Assembly (NCBI GenBank): GCA_965261945.1
Contig: CBDHEF010000002.1
Coordinates: 2,418,001-2,482,000, forward strand
Source of the DNA: VXOI01 sp965261945
GTDB lineage: Bacteria > Chloroflexota > Dehalococcoidia > Lucifugimonadales > UBA3495
Direction: 5' to 3'
Length of the DNA stretch: 64,000 nt
Shown: piece by piece, positions 8,834 through 17,181 of the stretch
Layout of the letters: every line of letters starts with the position of its first letter
Position numbering within the stretch: position 1 is the first letter of the stretch
Notes under the pieces: generated by a model
Told to the model about the DNA's origin: nothing
Seen by the model: only the letters and a program-made list of their open reading frames with translations
The model's database searches: none
Position numbers and translations under genes: made by a program

Positions 8834-9580
8834 ATGGCTGAACCACCGCACCACCCCCCGGCTCGCCCTCTGTACCAGCGGGCTTTGCTCAAAATCAGCG
8901 GGGAGTCGCTCAAGGGGCCCTCGAATTCGGGTATTGATCCCGAAACGGTCAATTATCTGGTCGGGCAGGTCAAGGAAGCCCACGCCTTGGGTGTGCAGTT
9001 GGCAATCGTCATCGGGGGCGGCAACATCTGGAGGGGCGAGACCGCCGAGAAGTGGGGAATGGAACGGGCCACTGCCGATTATGCCGGTATGCTGGCCACC
9101 ATCATCAATGCCCTGACCCTGCAGGACGCCCTGGAAAAAAAGGGTGTCGACACCCGCACCCAGAGCGCCCTCCAGATGCAGGCCGTGGCCGAGCCGTACA
9201 TTCGCCGGCGCGCCATCCGCCACCTGGAGAAGGGCCGGGTGGTTATTTTCGCCGCCGGAACCGGCAACCCGTACATGAGCACCGATACCGCCTCGGCCCT
9301 GCGGGCGGTGGAAATCAAGGCGGAAGTGTTGCTGATGGCCAAATTCAGGGTGGACGGCGTCTATGATTCCGACCCCCGGGAAAACCCTTCGGCGTCGCGC
9401 TTCGACAGCCTGGATTACTCGGATGTTCTGAACCTCAAGCTGGGCGTGATGGACCTGACAGCCCTCACGATGTGCCAGGAAAACAAAATGCCCATTGTTG
9501 TCTTTGATGTGTTCAAGCCAGGCAACGTGGGATGTATACTCACCGGAGACCGCGTAGGTACAACCATAGGTGGAGGGTGA
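8834..9580 (+). CDS. pyrH: Uridylate kinase
   Basis: It phosphorylates UMP to UDP for pyrimidine nucleotide synthesis, as a hexameric amino-acid-kinase-fold enzyme. LLKISGESLKG starts the fold, VIGGGNIWRG forms the phosphate-binding glycine loop, and GTGNPYMSTDTASALRA is the conserved UMP/ATP region. The 248-residue length is normal. It lies between tsf and frr as in many bacteria. Its stop is 2 bp before the frr ATG. Confidence 0.96.
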   Translation: MAEPPHHPPARPLYQRALLKISGESLKGPSNSGIDPETVNYLVGQVKEAHALGVQLAIVIGGGNIWRGETAEKWGMERATADYAGMLATIINALTLQDALEKKGVDTRTQSALQMQAVAEPYIRRRAIRHLEKGRVVIFAAGTGNPYMSTDTASALRAVEIKAEVLLMAKFRVDGVYDSDPRENPSASRFDSLDYSDVLNLKLGVMDLTALTMCQENKMPIVVFDVFKPGNVGCILTGDRVGTTIGGG

Positions 9581-9582
9581 CC

Positions 9583-10170
9583 ATGGCCGCGATGGAAGGT
9601 GAAACCGAGTTAACCGCGGAGCAGGTGTTGAGCGACGTAGACGCCCGGATGGACCGGTCCCTGGAAGCGTTCCAGCGGGACCTGACCCAGTTGCGCACCG
9701 GACGGGCCACGCCTTCGTTGATAGAGAACCTGTCCGTGGACTATTACGGCTCCGCGACCCCTCTGAAGCAAATCGCCTCCATCTCCGCTCCCGACGCTCG
9801 CGCTATCCAGGTACAGCCGTGGGACAAGGGCGCGATGCGGGAGATCGAGCGCAGCCTGCAACGCTCCGAGATGGGCTTCAATCCATCCAACGACGGCAAC
9901 GTCATCACCGTGCCCATCCCGCCCCTGACCAACGAACGGCGCCAGGAGATGGTGAGGCTGCTGCGCCGAAAGGTCGAGGACGGCAAGGTTTCTGTCCGCA
10001 ATGTGCGCCGCGACGGCATGGAAACTCTGCGCAAAATGGAGCGCGACAAGGCCATTTCCCAGGACGAGAACCGCCGCGCCCAGGACCAGCTTCAGAAGGT
10101 CACCGACGACCATACGAAGCAGATAGACGAGACCGCGTCCGCCAAAGAGGCGGAGATTCTCCAGGTCTAG
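9583..10170 (+). CDS. frr: Ribosome recycling factor
   Basis: RRF splits post-termination ribosomes together with EF-G. The 195-residue protein shows the family pattern: LRTGRATPSLIENLSVDYYG, the central IQVQPWDKG, then the helical FNPSNDGNVITVPIPPLT and ENRRAQDQLQKVTDD segments. The ATG at 9583 follows GGAGGGTG. Longer in-frame readings reach back into pyrH and are not credible. It is translationally close-coupled to pyrH. Confidence 0.96.
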   Translation: MAAMEGETELTAEQVLSDVDARMDRSLEAFQRDLTQLRTGRATPSLIENLSVDYYGSATPLKQIASISAPDARAIQVQPWDKGAMREIERSLQRSEMGFNPSNDGNVITVPIPPLTNERRQEMVRLLRRKVEDGKVSVRNVRRDGMETLRKMERDKAISQDENRRAQDQLQKVTDDHTKQIDETASAKEAEILQV

Positions 10171-10179
10171 CCCGTTCCG

Positions 10180-10968
10180 GTGGCTGCTTCAGCGGAGCGG
10201 AGCAAAGCGGAGCGGAGTGGGCTGAACGCAGCGGACGAAGGCGTGTCGCAATCCCAGGCCCAGGACGGCGCAGGTCCCCTTCACGTCGCCTTCATCATGG
10301 ATGGCAACGGCCGCTGGGCCCATAAGCGCGGCCTGCCTCGATTGGAGGGCCACCGCGCCGGGGTCGAGCGTATCCAGGTACTGCTGGAGACCCTGATTTC
10401 CTTCGGCGTCCGGTTCGCCACCATCTACGCCTTCTCCACCGAAAACTGGGGCCGTCCCCAACACGAGGTTGAGGGGCTGATGGGGATTTTCGCCGATGCC
10501 CTGGAATTTCAGACCCGCCAACTGCACGAGCGCAACGTGCGCATCGTCCACGTGGGCAATACCGGCAACCTGGACCCCGAACTGCGCCGCGCCGTGGAGA
10601 ATGCCCAGACGCTGACCCGCGACAACACCGGCATCACCCTCAACGTGGCCTTCGACTATGGCGGACGCGACGAGATTCTCGGAGCGGTGCGCCGCATCGT
10701 CCGCGACGGCCTGTCTCCCGAACAGGTGGACGAGGAAACATTCCGCCGCTACCTGCTCACTGCCCACTGTCCCGACCCGGACCTGATCATTCGGACCGGG
10801 GGCGAGCAGCGCATCAGCAACTTCCTGTTGTGGCAGTCGGCGTACAGCGAGTTCTACCACACCTGCACCCTGTGGCCCGACCTTCAGCCCGCCGAACTGG
10901 AGCAAGCCCTGGATGCCTACCGCACCAGGCAGCGGCGCTACGGCAAAGTAGCCGAACCCGAGCCCTGA
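10180..10968 (+). CDS. uppS: Isoprenyl (undecaprenyl) diphosphate synthase
   Basis: This cis-prenyltransferase makes the C50-C55 lipid carrier for cell-wall and glycan synthesis. FIMDGNGRWA holds the catalytic Asp; GHRAG, FAFSTENW-like (YAFSTENWGRP) and RTGGEQRISNFLLWQSAYSE complete the family signature. Length of 262 includes a roughly 30-residue low-complexity N-terminus encoded by GCGGAGCGGA-type repeats. GTG 10243 would remove most of it, and neither start has a strong ribosome site. It is followed 2 bp later by cdsA. Confidence 0.94.
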   Translation: MAASAERSKAERSGLNAADEGVSQSQAQDGAGPLHVAFIMDGNGRWAHKRGLPRLEGHRAGVERIQVLLETLISFGVRFATIYAFSTENWGRPQHEVEGLMGIFADALEFQTRQLHERNVRIVHVGNTGNLDPELRRAVENAQTLTRDNTGITLNVAFDYGGRDEILGAVRRIVRDGLSPEQVDEETFRRYLLTAHCPDPDLIIRTGGEQRISNFLLWQSAYSEFYHTCTLWPDLQPAELEQALDAYRTRQRRYGKVAEPEP

Positions 10969-10970
10969 CC

Positions 10971-11831
10971 ATGCCCGAGCCTGCAATAAGAGGGCAGTTG
11001 GCTTTCCGGGTGGCTTCGGGCGCGGCGGTGGCCGCCGTCGCGGTGGCCGCCATCTGGTTCGGCCCGCCCTGGCTCACCCTGCTGGGACTGCTGGGCGGCT
11101 CCATAGCCATCTTCGAGACCTACCGCCTCGCGCCGGACGGCGTGGGGCGGATGCCTCTGGCACTCGGAGTTCTGGCGGTGCTGGCGCTGGCGCTGACGGC
11201 GGAAGCGGCATCGGGAAAGGCCGACTACCTCGCCGCCTCCGGCATCGCTCTAGCCGTCTGGACGCTGGTTGCCGCCCTCTGGTTCATCGCCTGCTACTCG
11301 GGCGAGCGCCCCGTGGCGGCTTTCCTGCTGCTCTTGTTGGGGCCGGTGTACGCCGGGTTCATGCTGGGCCACGGCCTCGCCATCCACGACATCGCCTCGT
11401 CCCTCGGTGGCGAGGAAAACCTGGGACGCAACTGGCTGCTCTTCACGCTGGCAGGGACTTCCGCCAGCGACACGGGAGCCTACGCCGTCGGGCGGCTCAT
11501 CGGAAGGCGCCGGATGGCGCCGCGCGTCAGCCCCGGCAAGACGTGGGAGGGGGCAGCCGGCGGGTTCGCCGCCTCGGTCGGAGCGATGCTGGCGGTGGGC
11601 GCCCTGCTGGGCCTGGGCGTAGAGCTGTGGGAGTACGCCGTCGTCTCCCTGGTGGTGGCAATTATGGCCCAGGCCGGCGACCTGGCGCAATCATCTCTCA
11701 AACGCGCGGCCAACGTGAAGGATTCTGGTAGTATAATGCCCGGACACGGCGGCCTTCTGGACCGGATAGACAGCATCCTTTTCGCCCTGCCCGCCGTATA
11801 CTACTTGCTGGCAATGGGATTCGGGCTATGA
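10971..11831 (+). CDS. cdsA: Phosphatidate cytidylyltransferase (CDP-diacylglycerol synthase)
   Basis: It converts phosphatidate plus CTP to CDP-diacylglycerol, the branch point of phospholipid synthesis, in the cytoplasmic membrane. About eight hydrophobic segments are visible. The C-terminal signature S-x-L-K-R-x4-K-D...HGGLLDR is complete (SLKRAANVKD, then PGHGGLLDRIDS). The 286-residue start at 10971 is 2 bp after uppS. The stop overlaps the dxr ATG (ATGA). Confidence 0.94.
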   Translation: MPEPAIRGQLAFRVASGAAVAAVAVAAIWFGPPWLTLLGLLGGSIAIFETYRLAPDGVGRMPLALGVLAVLALALTAEAASGKADYLAASGIALAVWTLVAALWFIACYSGERPVAAFLLLLLGPVYAGFMLGHGLAIHDIASSLGGEENLGRNWLLFTLAGTSASDTGAYAVGRLIGRRRMAPRVSPGKTWEGAAGGFAASVGAMLAVGALLGLGVELWEYAVVSLVVAIMAQAGDLAQSSLKRAANVKDSGSIMPGHGGLLDRIDSILFALPAVYYLLAMGFGL

Positions 11832-12946
11832 GAAAAATCGTAGTTCTCGGCTCCACCGGCTCCATCGGGCGGCAGACGCTGGACATCGTGCGCGCCTTTC
11901 CCGACGAGTTCGAGGTGGTCGGGCTGGCCGCAGGCAGCAACACGGAACTGCTGAAGCAGCAGGTCGAAGAGTTCCGGCCCCTCCATGTCTGGAGCGCCGC
12001 CGCCGGCCCGGCTGAGTTCCCCGGCCCAACATTCACGCCGATGGAGGAGATGGTCGCGCTGGACCGGGTGGACCAGGTGATGGTCGCGCTGATGGGCAGC
12101 GTCGGCCTGGTTCCCACCCTCAGCGCCCTGTCCGCCGGCAAGTCGGTGGCCCTTTCCAACAAGGAACCCATCGTGATGGCCGGCAAGCTGATCAAGGACC
12201 ATGAGGCCCGCTACGGCGGCAAGGTGCTGCCCGTGGACAGCGAGCCCAGCGCCATCTGGCAGTGCCTGCAGGGAGAGGACAACGAGATACTGCGCCTGCT
12301 GATAACCGCGTCGGGCGGCCCCTTCCGCACCATGCCACTGGAGGACATTCCGAAGGTCACGCCGGAGCAGGCCCTGCGCCATCCCACCTGGAAGATGGGC
12401 CAGAAGATAACCATAGACTCGGCCACACTGATGAACAAGGCTTTCGAGGTCATCGAAACCCACTGGCTTTTCGATGTGCCGTGGGAGCGCATCGAGGTCG
12501 TGGTGCATCCGCAGAGCACCATCCACTCCATGGTCGAGTTTGCCGACGGCTCGGTTAAGGCGCAAATGGGGCCGCCCGATATGCGCCTGCCCATCCAATA
12601 CGCCCTTTTCTACCCGCAACGGCTGCCCAATTCGATGATTCCGCGCCTGGACACTTCTATATCCCATAGCCTGAACCTCGACCCGCTGGAGCCGGAGCGC
12701 TACCCGTGTTTCTCCCTGGCCGTCGAGGCGGCCAGGCGGGGCGGCACCTATCCCGCCGTCCTGAGCGCCGCCGACGAGGTGGCGGTGCAGGCGTTCCTGG
12801 ACGGCAGGATTAGCTACGGGGGAATTCACCGGCTGGTGGAGCAGACCCTTTCGGAACACGACTCGCTGCCCGGAGAGACCGCCGATGAAGTGCTGCAAGC
12901 CGACGCCTGGGCCTCGGCCCGCGCCGTCGAACTGGCAGATGGCTGA
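11828..12946 (+). CDS. dxr: 1-deoxy-D-xylulose 5-phosphate reductoisomerase
   Basis: This is the first committed MEP-pathway enzyme, making MEP from DXP with NADPH and a divalent metal. GSTGSIG (residues 8-14) binds NADPH. Metal ligands D137 and E139 lie in PVDSEP, SGGPFR binds substrate, and the catalytic loop is HPTWKMGQKITIDSATLMNK. E. coli has DSEH and NKES; here both fourth positions are Pro (P140, P114). The rest is fully conserved, so I expect an active enzyme. It overlaps cdsA by 4 bp and works with ispG at 17182. Confidence 0.95.
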   Translation: MRKIVVLGSTGSIGRQTLDIVRAFPDEFEVVGLAAGSNTELLKQQVEEFRPLHVWSAAAGPAEFPGPTFTPMEEMVALDRVDQVMVALMGSVGLVPTLSALSAGKSVALSNKEPIVMAGKLIKDHEARYGGKVLPVDSEPSAIWQCLQGEDNEILRLLITASGGPFRTMPLEDIPKVTPEQALRHPTWKMGQKITIDSATLMNKAFEVIETHWLFDVPWERIEVVVHPQSTIHSMVEFADGSVKAQMGPPDMRLPIQYALFYPQRLPNSMIPRLDTSISHSLNLDPLEPERYPCFSLAVEAARRGGTYPAVLSAADEVAVQAFLDGRISYGGIHRLVEQTLSEHDSLPGETADEVLQADAWASARAVELADG

Positions 12947-12955
12947 CCGCTCCCG

Positions 12956-13648
12956 ATGGCGACGGACTTCACCGCGATAGACCTGGAGACCGCCAATCCC
13001 GGCGCCTGGTCCATCTGCCAGATAGGCGTCGCCGTGTTTTTCAATGGGGAACTGACACAGGAATGGATGACCTACATCGACCCGGAGGAGCGTTTCAATC
13101 CCGATAACGTGGCCATCCACGGCATCACCGAGGCGGCGGTGCATGGCTGGCCCAAGCTGACGGACGTGGCCGGGCGGCTCCACGAGATGCTGGACGGCAA
13201 GATTGTGGTCAGCCACAGCCAGTTCGACCGAGTGGCCCTGGAGCAGGCTTTCGACCGGCACGAGATTCCCCGCCTTAACTGCGCCTGGCTGGACTCGACT
13301 CTGGTGGCCCGCCGGGCCTGGGAGGGCTTCTCCAGGCGAGGCTTCGGGCTGGAGAACCTCTGCCGGATCCTGGGCTACCAGTACCGGAGACACGACGCGC
13401 TGGGCGACGCCAAGGCCGCCGGCGTGGTGGTGCTGGCGGCGATTGAGCAGACCGGCATCAGGCTGGAGCGGTGGATGAGACAGGTGGAACTGCCCATCGA
13501 CGACGGGCCTCGCCGCCCCATCCGGGCCATGCTTCATCTGCCTCCCGGCAGCGTGGACACTGCGCAGCGCGATGTCAGCCGCCCGTCCAACCGGGTACTG
13601 GGGCCGGAAGTCCTGCGGATGCTGGGCGCTCAGGACCCTGAGAACTGA
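12956..13648 (+). CDS. DEDDh-family 3'-5' exonuclease (DNA pol III epsilon-like)
   Basis: This is a 230-residue stand-alone exonuclease domain. AIDLET gives the first D and E (Exo I), SHSQFDR the Exo II Asp, and H-x4-D (HDALGD) the Exo III site with catalytic His, so it is the DEDDh type. A NPDNVAIHGIT stretch matches the family. The C-terminal 60 residues have no recognised domain. No polymerase or BRCT domain is attached, so it may proofread in trans or trim nucleic acid ends; the role is inferred. It lies between dxr and rseP on the same strand. Confidence 0.8.
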   Translation: MATDFTAIDLETANPGAWSICQIGVAVFFNGELTQEWMTYIDPEERFNPDNVAIHGITEAAVHGWPKLTDVAGRLHEMLDGKIVVSHSQFDRVALEQAFDRHEIPRLNCAWLDSTLVARRAWEGFSRRGFGLENLCRILGYQYRRHDALGDAKAAGVVVLAAIEQTGIRLERWMRQVELPIDDGPRRPIRAMLHLPPGSVDTAQRDVSRPSNRVLGPEVLRMLGAQDPEN

Positions 13649-13684
13649 ATCGGCGCGCGACTTGCCCTGGTCGCCTCCGTTTCC

Positions 13685-13797
13685 CTCGCCATTCCCGCGA
13701 AAGCGAGAATCCCGAGGGCTTCAGGGCAGCCATCGCGGCATAGGGTATAGGGTGGTATAGGAAGGAACGCCCCGGGTTCCCGCAAAGACGGGAGTGA
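13685..13797. repeat. Intergenic palindromic repeats of the ATTCCCGCG...CGGGAAT type
   Basis: Two degenerate copies, one near 13690-13712 (CATTCCCGCGAAAGCGAGAAT) and one near 13769-13796 (GGGTTCCCGCAAAGACGGGA), fill the gap between the exonuclease gene and rseP. A perfect relative is at 33631-33678. Confidence 0.6.
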
Positions 13798-13813
13798 CCG
13801 GGCCGGACACTTA

Positions 13814-15133
13814 ATGGAAACCTTGCTTTTCGTTCTCTTCGCCATGGGCACATTCGCCCTGATGCTGGTGATTCTGGTGGTGGTCCACGAGTTCGGCCAC
13901 TTCGCCACCGCCCGCGCCTTCGGGGTCAAGGTGCTGGAGTTCGGCGTCGGCTTCCCGCCCCGCGCCTTCGGCGTCTACACGGGCAGAACGCCGGTGATGC
14001 TGCACCCACAGACTCTGTTCATAGGACTCGAAGGCGCCCATGAGCTGCGTCCCGGGCAGCGGGTGAAGGTCGGCTCCCTGGAGGATGACGAGTTCGGGCT
14101 GGTGGCCTTTTCGGTTGAACTGGACCGGAAGCGGCAGGCGGATGAACCGGAAAGCCACTTCAACCGCCCCGCGGACAATCTCCTGTGGCACGAAGGCAAG
14201 GTGCGCACGGTGGACGACGGCTCCTTCGAGCTGGCCGATATGCTCTACTCGATCAACGTGATTCCCCTCGGCGGCTTCGTGCGGCTGGCGGGAGAATCCA
14301 ACCCGACGGTGCCGCTGAGCCTGGCCTCCCGTCCGCCTTGGCAGCGCATCGTGGTGATGGCGGCCGGGGCGGCGATGAACGCCCTGCTGCCGCTGCTCAT
14401 CTTCACCATCATGTTCATGTTGCCGCAGGACGTGGAGGTGGGCCGCCTGGCCATCACCGGGGTGTCCCCGGGCAGCGCCGCGGCGGAGGCGGGCATACTC
14501 CCCGGCGACGTGTTCCTGGAGGCCAACGGGAAGCCCCTGGAGCGGCGGCTGGACCTCATCCGCGAGGTCAACCTGAACGGCAGCTCGGAAATGACACTGC
14601 TGGTTGAGCGCGACGGGCGCCGTGAAATGGTCAACCTGCGCCCCCGCTTCGACGCGGACGGCAGCCGGTGGCTGGCCGGGGTCACCGTGGAACTGGCCGA
14701 CATGAGAGTGGAAAGCCGCTCTCGCTCCATCTGGGAGGCCGTGCCCGAAAGTTTCATAGCCTCTTGGGAACTCCTGGTACTGCTCAAACAGTCCGTAAGC
14801 GGCATGATTTCCGAGGGCGCGGCTCCGGAGTTGGCCGGACCTGTCGGCATCGCCCGGATGACCGGGGAGGTCAGCCGGGACGGCGGCCTTGCCGGATGGC
14901 TCAGCGTCGGCATCCTGCTGAGCATCAACCTGGCCATCATCAACATACTGCCCTTCCCGATGCTGGACGGCGGGCGCATCGTCTTCGTGGTAATCGAGTG
15001 GGTGCGTCGGGGGAAGCGGATTCCGCCGGAAAAAGAGGGCCTGGTCCACCTAATCGGCCTGGCCGTCCTCATCGCAGGCATCCTTGCCATAACCGCCAAC
15101 GACATCCTGCGGCTGATTGAAGTGGCTTCGTAG
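13814..15133 (+). CDS. rseP: RseP/site-2 protease family intramembrane metalloprotease
   Basis: This M50 zinc protease cleaves membrane segments, classically anti-sigma factors or signal-peptide remnants. The first membrane helix holds HEFGH (zinc ligands and catalytic Glu, about residues 25-29). A PDZ domain follows (ITGVSPGSAAAEAGI, about residue 215), and the last part has the LDGGR metal-binding motif after INILPFP. The 439-residue length is normal, with a roughly 60-residue charged insert after the first motif. No anti-sigma substrate is evident nearby. Position between dxr and ispG is the common bacterial order. Confidence 0.93.
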   Translation: METLLFVLFAMGTFALMLVILVVVHEFGHFATARAFGVKVLEFGVGFPPRAFGVYTGRTPVMLHPQTLFIGLEGAHELRPGQRVKVGSLEDDEFGLVAFSVELDRKRQADEPESHFNRPADNLLWHEGKVRTVDDGSFELADMLYSINVIPLGGFVRLAGESNPTVPLSLASRPPWQRIVVMAAGAAMNALLPLLIFTIMFMLPQDVEVGRLAITGVSPGSAAAEAGILPGDVFLEANGKPLERRLDLIREVNLNGSSEMTLLVERDGRREMVNLRPRFDADGSRWLAGVTVELADMRVESRSRSIWEAVPESFIASWELLVLLKQSVSGMISEGAAPELAGPVGIARMTGEVSRDGGLAGWLSVGILLSINLAIINILPFPMLDGGRIVFVVIEWVRRGKRIPPEKEGLVHLIGLAVLIAGILAITANDILRLIEVAS

Positions 15134-15194
15134 CGGGTGGGGTGGGGATATTCACGATATTAGATTTTCATGCCCTGTTGGGAAGGAGATAATA

Positions 15195-15263
15195 CATGGG
15201 AAGCATCGCTGCAATGAACTCCATCGACCGAGTGTTGGATACGATCCCAATAGAGGCAACATA
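15195..15263 (+). CDS. Very short ORF with strong ribosome site, possible remnant
   Basis: A 22-codon frame (ATG at 15195, stop TAG at 15261-15263) follows GGAAGGAG at about 8 bp spacing, directly upstream of the broken methyltransferase gene. The peptide begins MGSIAAMNSIDRVLDTI. I recognise no family. It could be the 5' remnant of a third gene of the decayed restriction-modification locus. Confidence 0.25.
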
Positions 15264-15341
15264 GCGTGGTTGAACTGCTTCCGATTGCCTGTAGCGTATA
15301 GGAATGACAGCATTCCCCAACTTTGATTAGGACGGTCAGGT

Positions 15342-16032
15342 ATGGCGGGGCGTCGGCAAGTGCGGAACGGGGAACCTACCAACGATTTGGTGTTCAGCGC
15401 GTATGTGGACAACAATGCAGATGTCTTTCCCCAAATCCTAAGTCTCTATGTCCCGGCCGGTTGCGCCGTTGCCGATGTGACGTTCGGGAAGGGCGTGTTT
15501 TGGAGAAATGTTCCCTCCGGCCGATATATCCTTCTGCCAACCGACCTGGAAGACGGGATTGACTGTCGAGAGCTTCCTTACGAAGACGTGTCCATAGACT
15601 GCGTAGTCCTCGACCCGCCTTATATGCACACTCCGGGTGGAACAGCGTACACCAGTCAGTCAGCGTTTGAAGAGCATTACCGTAACAACGGCACGGGCAA
15701 CAACACAGAGAAGAAGTACCACGAAGCAGTTCTTGAACTCTACAAAGAAGCTGGCCGGGAAGCCTTTCGGGTGCTGCGGGAACGCGGCGTGTTCATAGTG
15801 CAAGTGCCAGGACGAAGTATGCTCAAACCGCCAACGCTTCACGCATATTGAGATAATCCAAGCCTACCAAGAATTCGGGTTTGTGGCCGAAGACCTATTC
15901 GTCGTTGTCCGCCAGAATCGACCGGGAGTTAGCAGCGCGGTTCGCCAAGTACACGCGAGAAAGAATCACTCTTACTTCCTGGTGTTCTGGAAACGTACCG
16001 GGGGGTGTGCCCCGTGGGAGTATCCAGAGTGA
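15342..16032 (+). pseudogene. Frameshifted DNA (N4/N6-type) methyltransferase
   Basis: The first frame (15342 to about 15804) has an AdoMet-binding motif I (VADVTFGKGVFW) and the catalytic motif IV DPPY (in VVLDPPYMH), in the I-then-IV order. It then hits a stop at 15849-15851. Skipping one base at about 15804 opens a frame to 16032 reading CQDEVCSNRQRFTHIEI and later HARKNHSYFLVFW. I recognise these as the conserved C-terminal part of small phage/RM-type methylases. So one extra base splits the gene. Without the shift it would be about 230 residues. It overlaps the following broken gene by 19 bp, as in an intact modification-restriction operon. Confidence 0.8.
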
Positions 16033-16536
16033 ACCCCGTTGATCTGTTGGTCGAGATAATCCGGGATCATGCGCCGGGAGATATTTGGCAGGGGTCGCCG
16101 TTGATTGGCTATCGGATGCTGGGGAACACCAACCGGGGCGAGATTGGCGAGGAATTCATCGCCGCTACCTGAAGCGCCACGATATAGACGTTGGCAACGG
16201 CGGCAGAACGTCAAGAACAGACCTCCGGGTCGGAAACCTGCGCTTTGACAGTCAAAACAGCATCGTTGGGCGCGAATCACACTTTCCAGTTTAACCACGT
16301 CCGGTTGGACCGCCAGTATGAATATCTGCTCTGCCTGGGGATTTGTCCTGACCGTGTGGTCTTTGAATATGTGGAGAAAAGGAGTGGTAGCAGAGAACCG
16401 GGCCGGGACACTGGTTCGGATGGCCGAGGGGCAAGCGGTAACTTACAAGCTCACGAAACGGCTGGCTGAGATGGTAGACACAGGCGAGCTTCCTGAGAGG
16501 GTTCGCCAAGCTCTCGCAGCGGGTGAAGATATGTGA
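16014..16536 (+). pseudogene. Multiply frameshifted restriction-endonuclease-like gene
   Basis: Four successive frames make one protein. Frame 1 from GTG 16014 ends in NRGEIGEEFI (stop 16170-16172). A one-base loss near 16160 continues as RRYLKRHDIDVGNGGRTSRT. An extra base at 16250 leads to VKTASLGANHTFQFNHVRLD and YEYLLCLGICPD. An extra base at 16365 leads to MWRKGVVAENRAGTLVRMAE, ending at 16536. The D-x-R...V-K-T-A-S portion looks like a PD-(D/E)XK nuclease centre. Its position directly after the methyltransferase gene says it was the cognate endonuclease. Indels of both signs argue for real decay rather than one assembly slip. Confidence 0.7.
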
Positions 16537-16584
16537 AAGCAAAGGCGGCGCGCCGGAGGTGGAAGCTCCAGCGAGTCAAAGCAA

Positions 16585-16689
16585 ATGGGGGCGGATATGC
16601 TCGTGGGGCCGGCCATTCTCTTAGTCTTTGTTGCCTTTGGGTTGAAGGCATACGCTGAGCGGAAGGTAGACGCAACGGCGAGCGGATAG
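16585..16689 (+). CDS. Possible small single-membrane-segment protein
   Basis: A 34-residue frame starts MGADMLVGPAILLVFVAFGL, a hydrophobic helix followed by a charged tail. It lies just after the decayed restriction gene. There is no convincing ribosome site and no recognised family, so this may be chance. Confidence 0.2.
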   Translation: MGADMLVGPAILLVFVAFGLKAYAERKVDATASG

Positions 16690-17181
16690 CTGGCAACGTC
16701 AAGATCGCATCATGGCTGTGTTTTTCCAACTGCAACAGACTAGTAGACCAACATCCTTGAAATGACGGGTGAAACGCCGGACTGCTTGGCCATCGTTTCC
16801 GTGAGCCAGGTTTGTCCGGGCAACGGCCCCGTACCAATCAACCCATCAATACAATGATTTCGGACTACTAAACCAAAGCCAATGTGAAATGCGCATTTAT
16901 GCCAGGTAGCGTTTCATTGCAGGTGGACTGCGCCGGCGCACGGGCGGTCCACTGGTAGGGGCGGGTTTCAAACCCGCCCCTACGGTCGAGGCGCGAACCC
17001 TGACTGCGAATGGCTGTCCGCAAGATGTACATCCCACCTTGGCTTTGGTTTAGGTTCGACGTAGACTTGGGGAAAACTTAATGGCGAATCGCCCCGCTTT
17101 CGTGTACCATAGCCGTGAGCTTTACATTGGCTGGCTAGGTAGTTCGGGCCGGCCGTTCTGGCGCAGTGAGGGCTATAAGGG
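16690..17181. other. Gene-free stretch upstream of ispG with a perfect palindrome
   Basis: No coding frame is convincing here. At 16955-16983 there is a near-perfect 29-bp palindrome, 14-bp arms (GTAGGGGCGGGTTT and its complement) around a single C, a dispersed intergenic repeat type. A possible -10 for ispG (TACCAT, 17105-17110) has no matching -35. Confidence 0.5.

Noticed and set aside
15117..15326. A 69-codon frame after rseP
   Set aside because: It starts inside rseP in another frame and has no ribosome site or recognisable domain.
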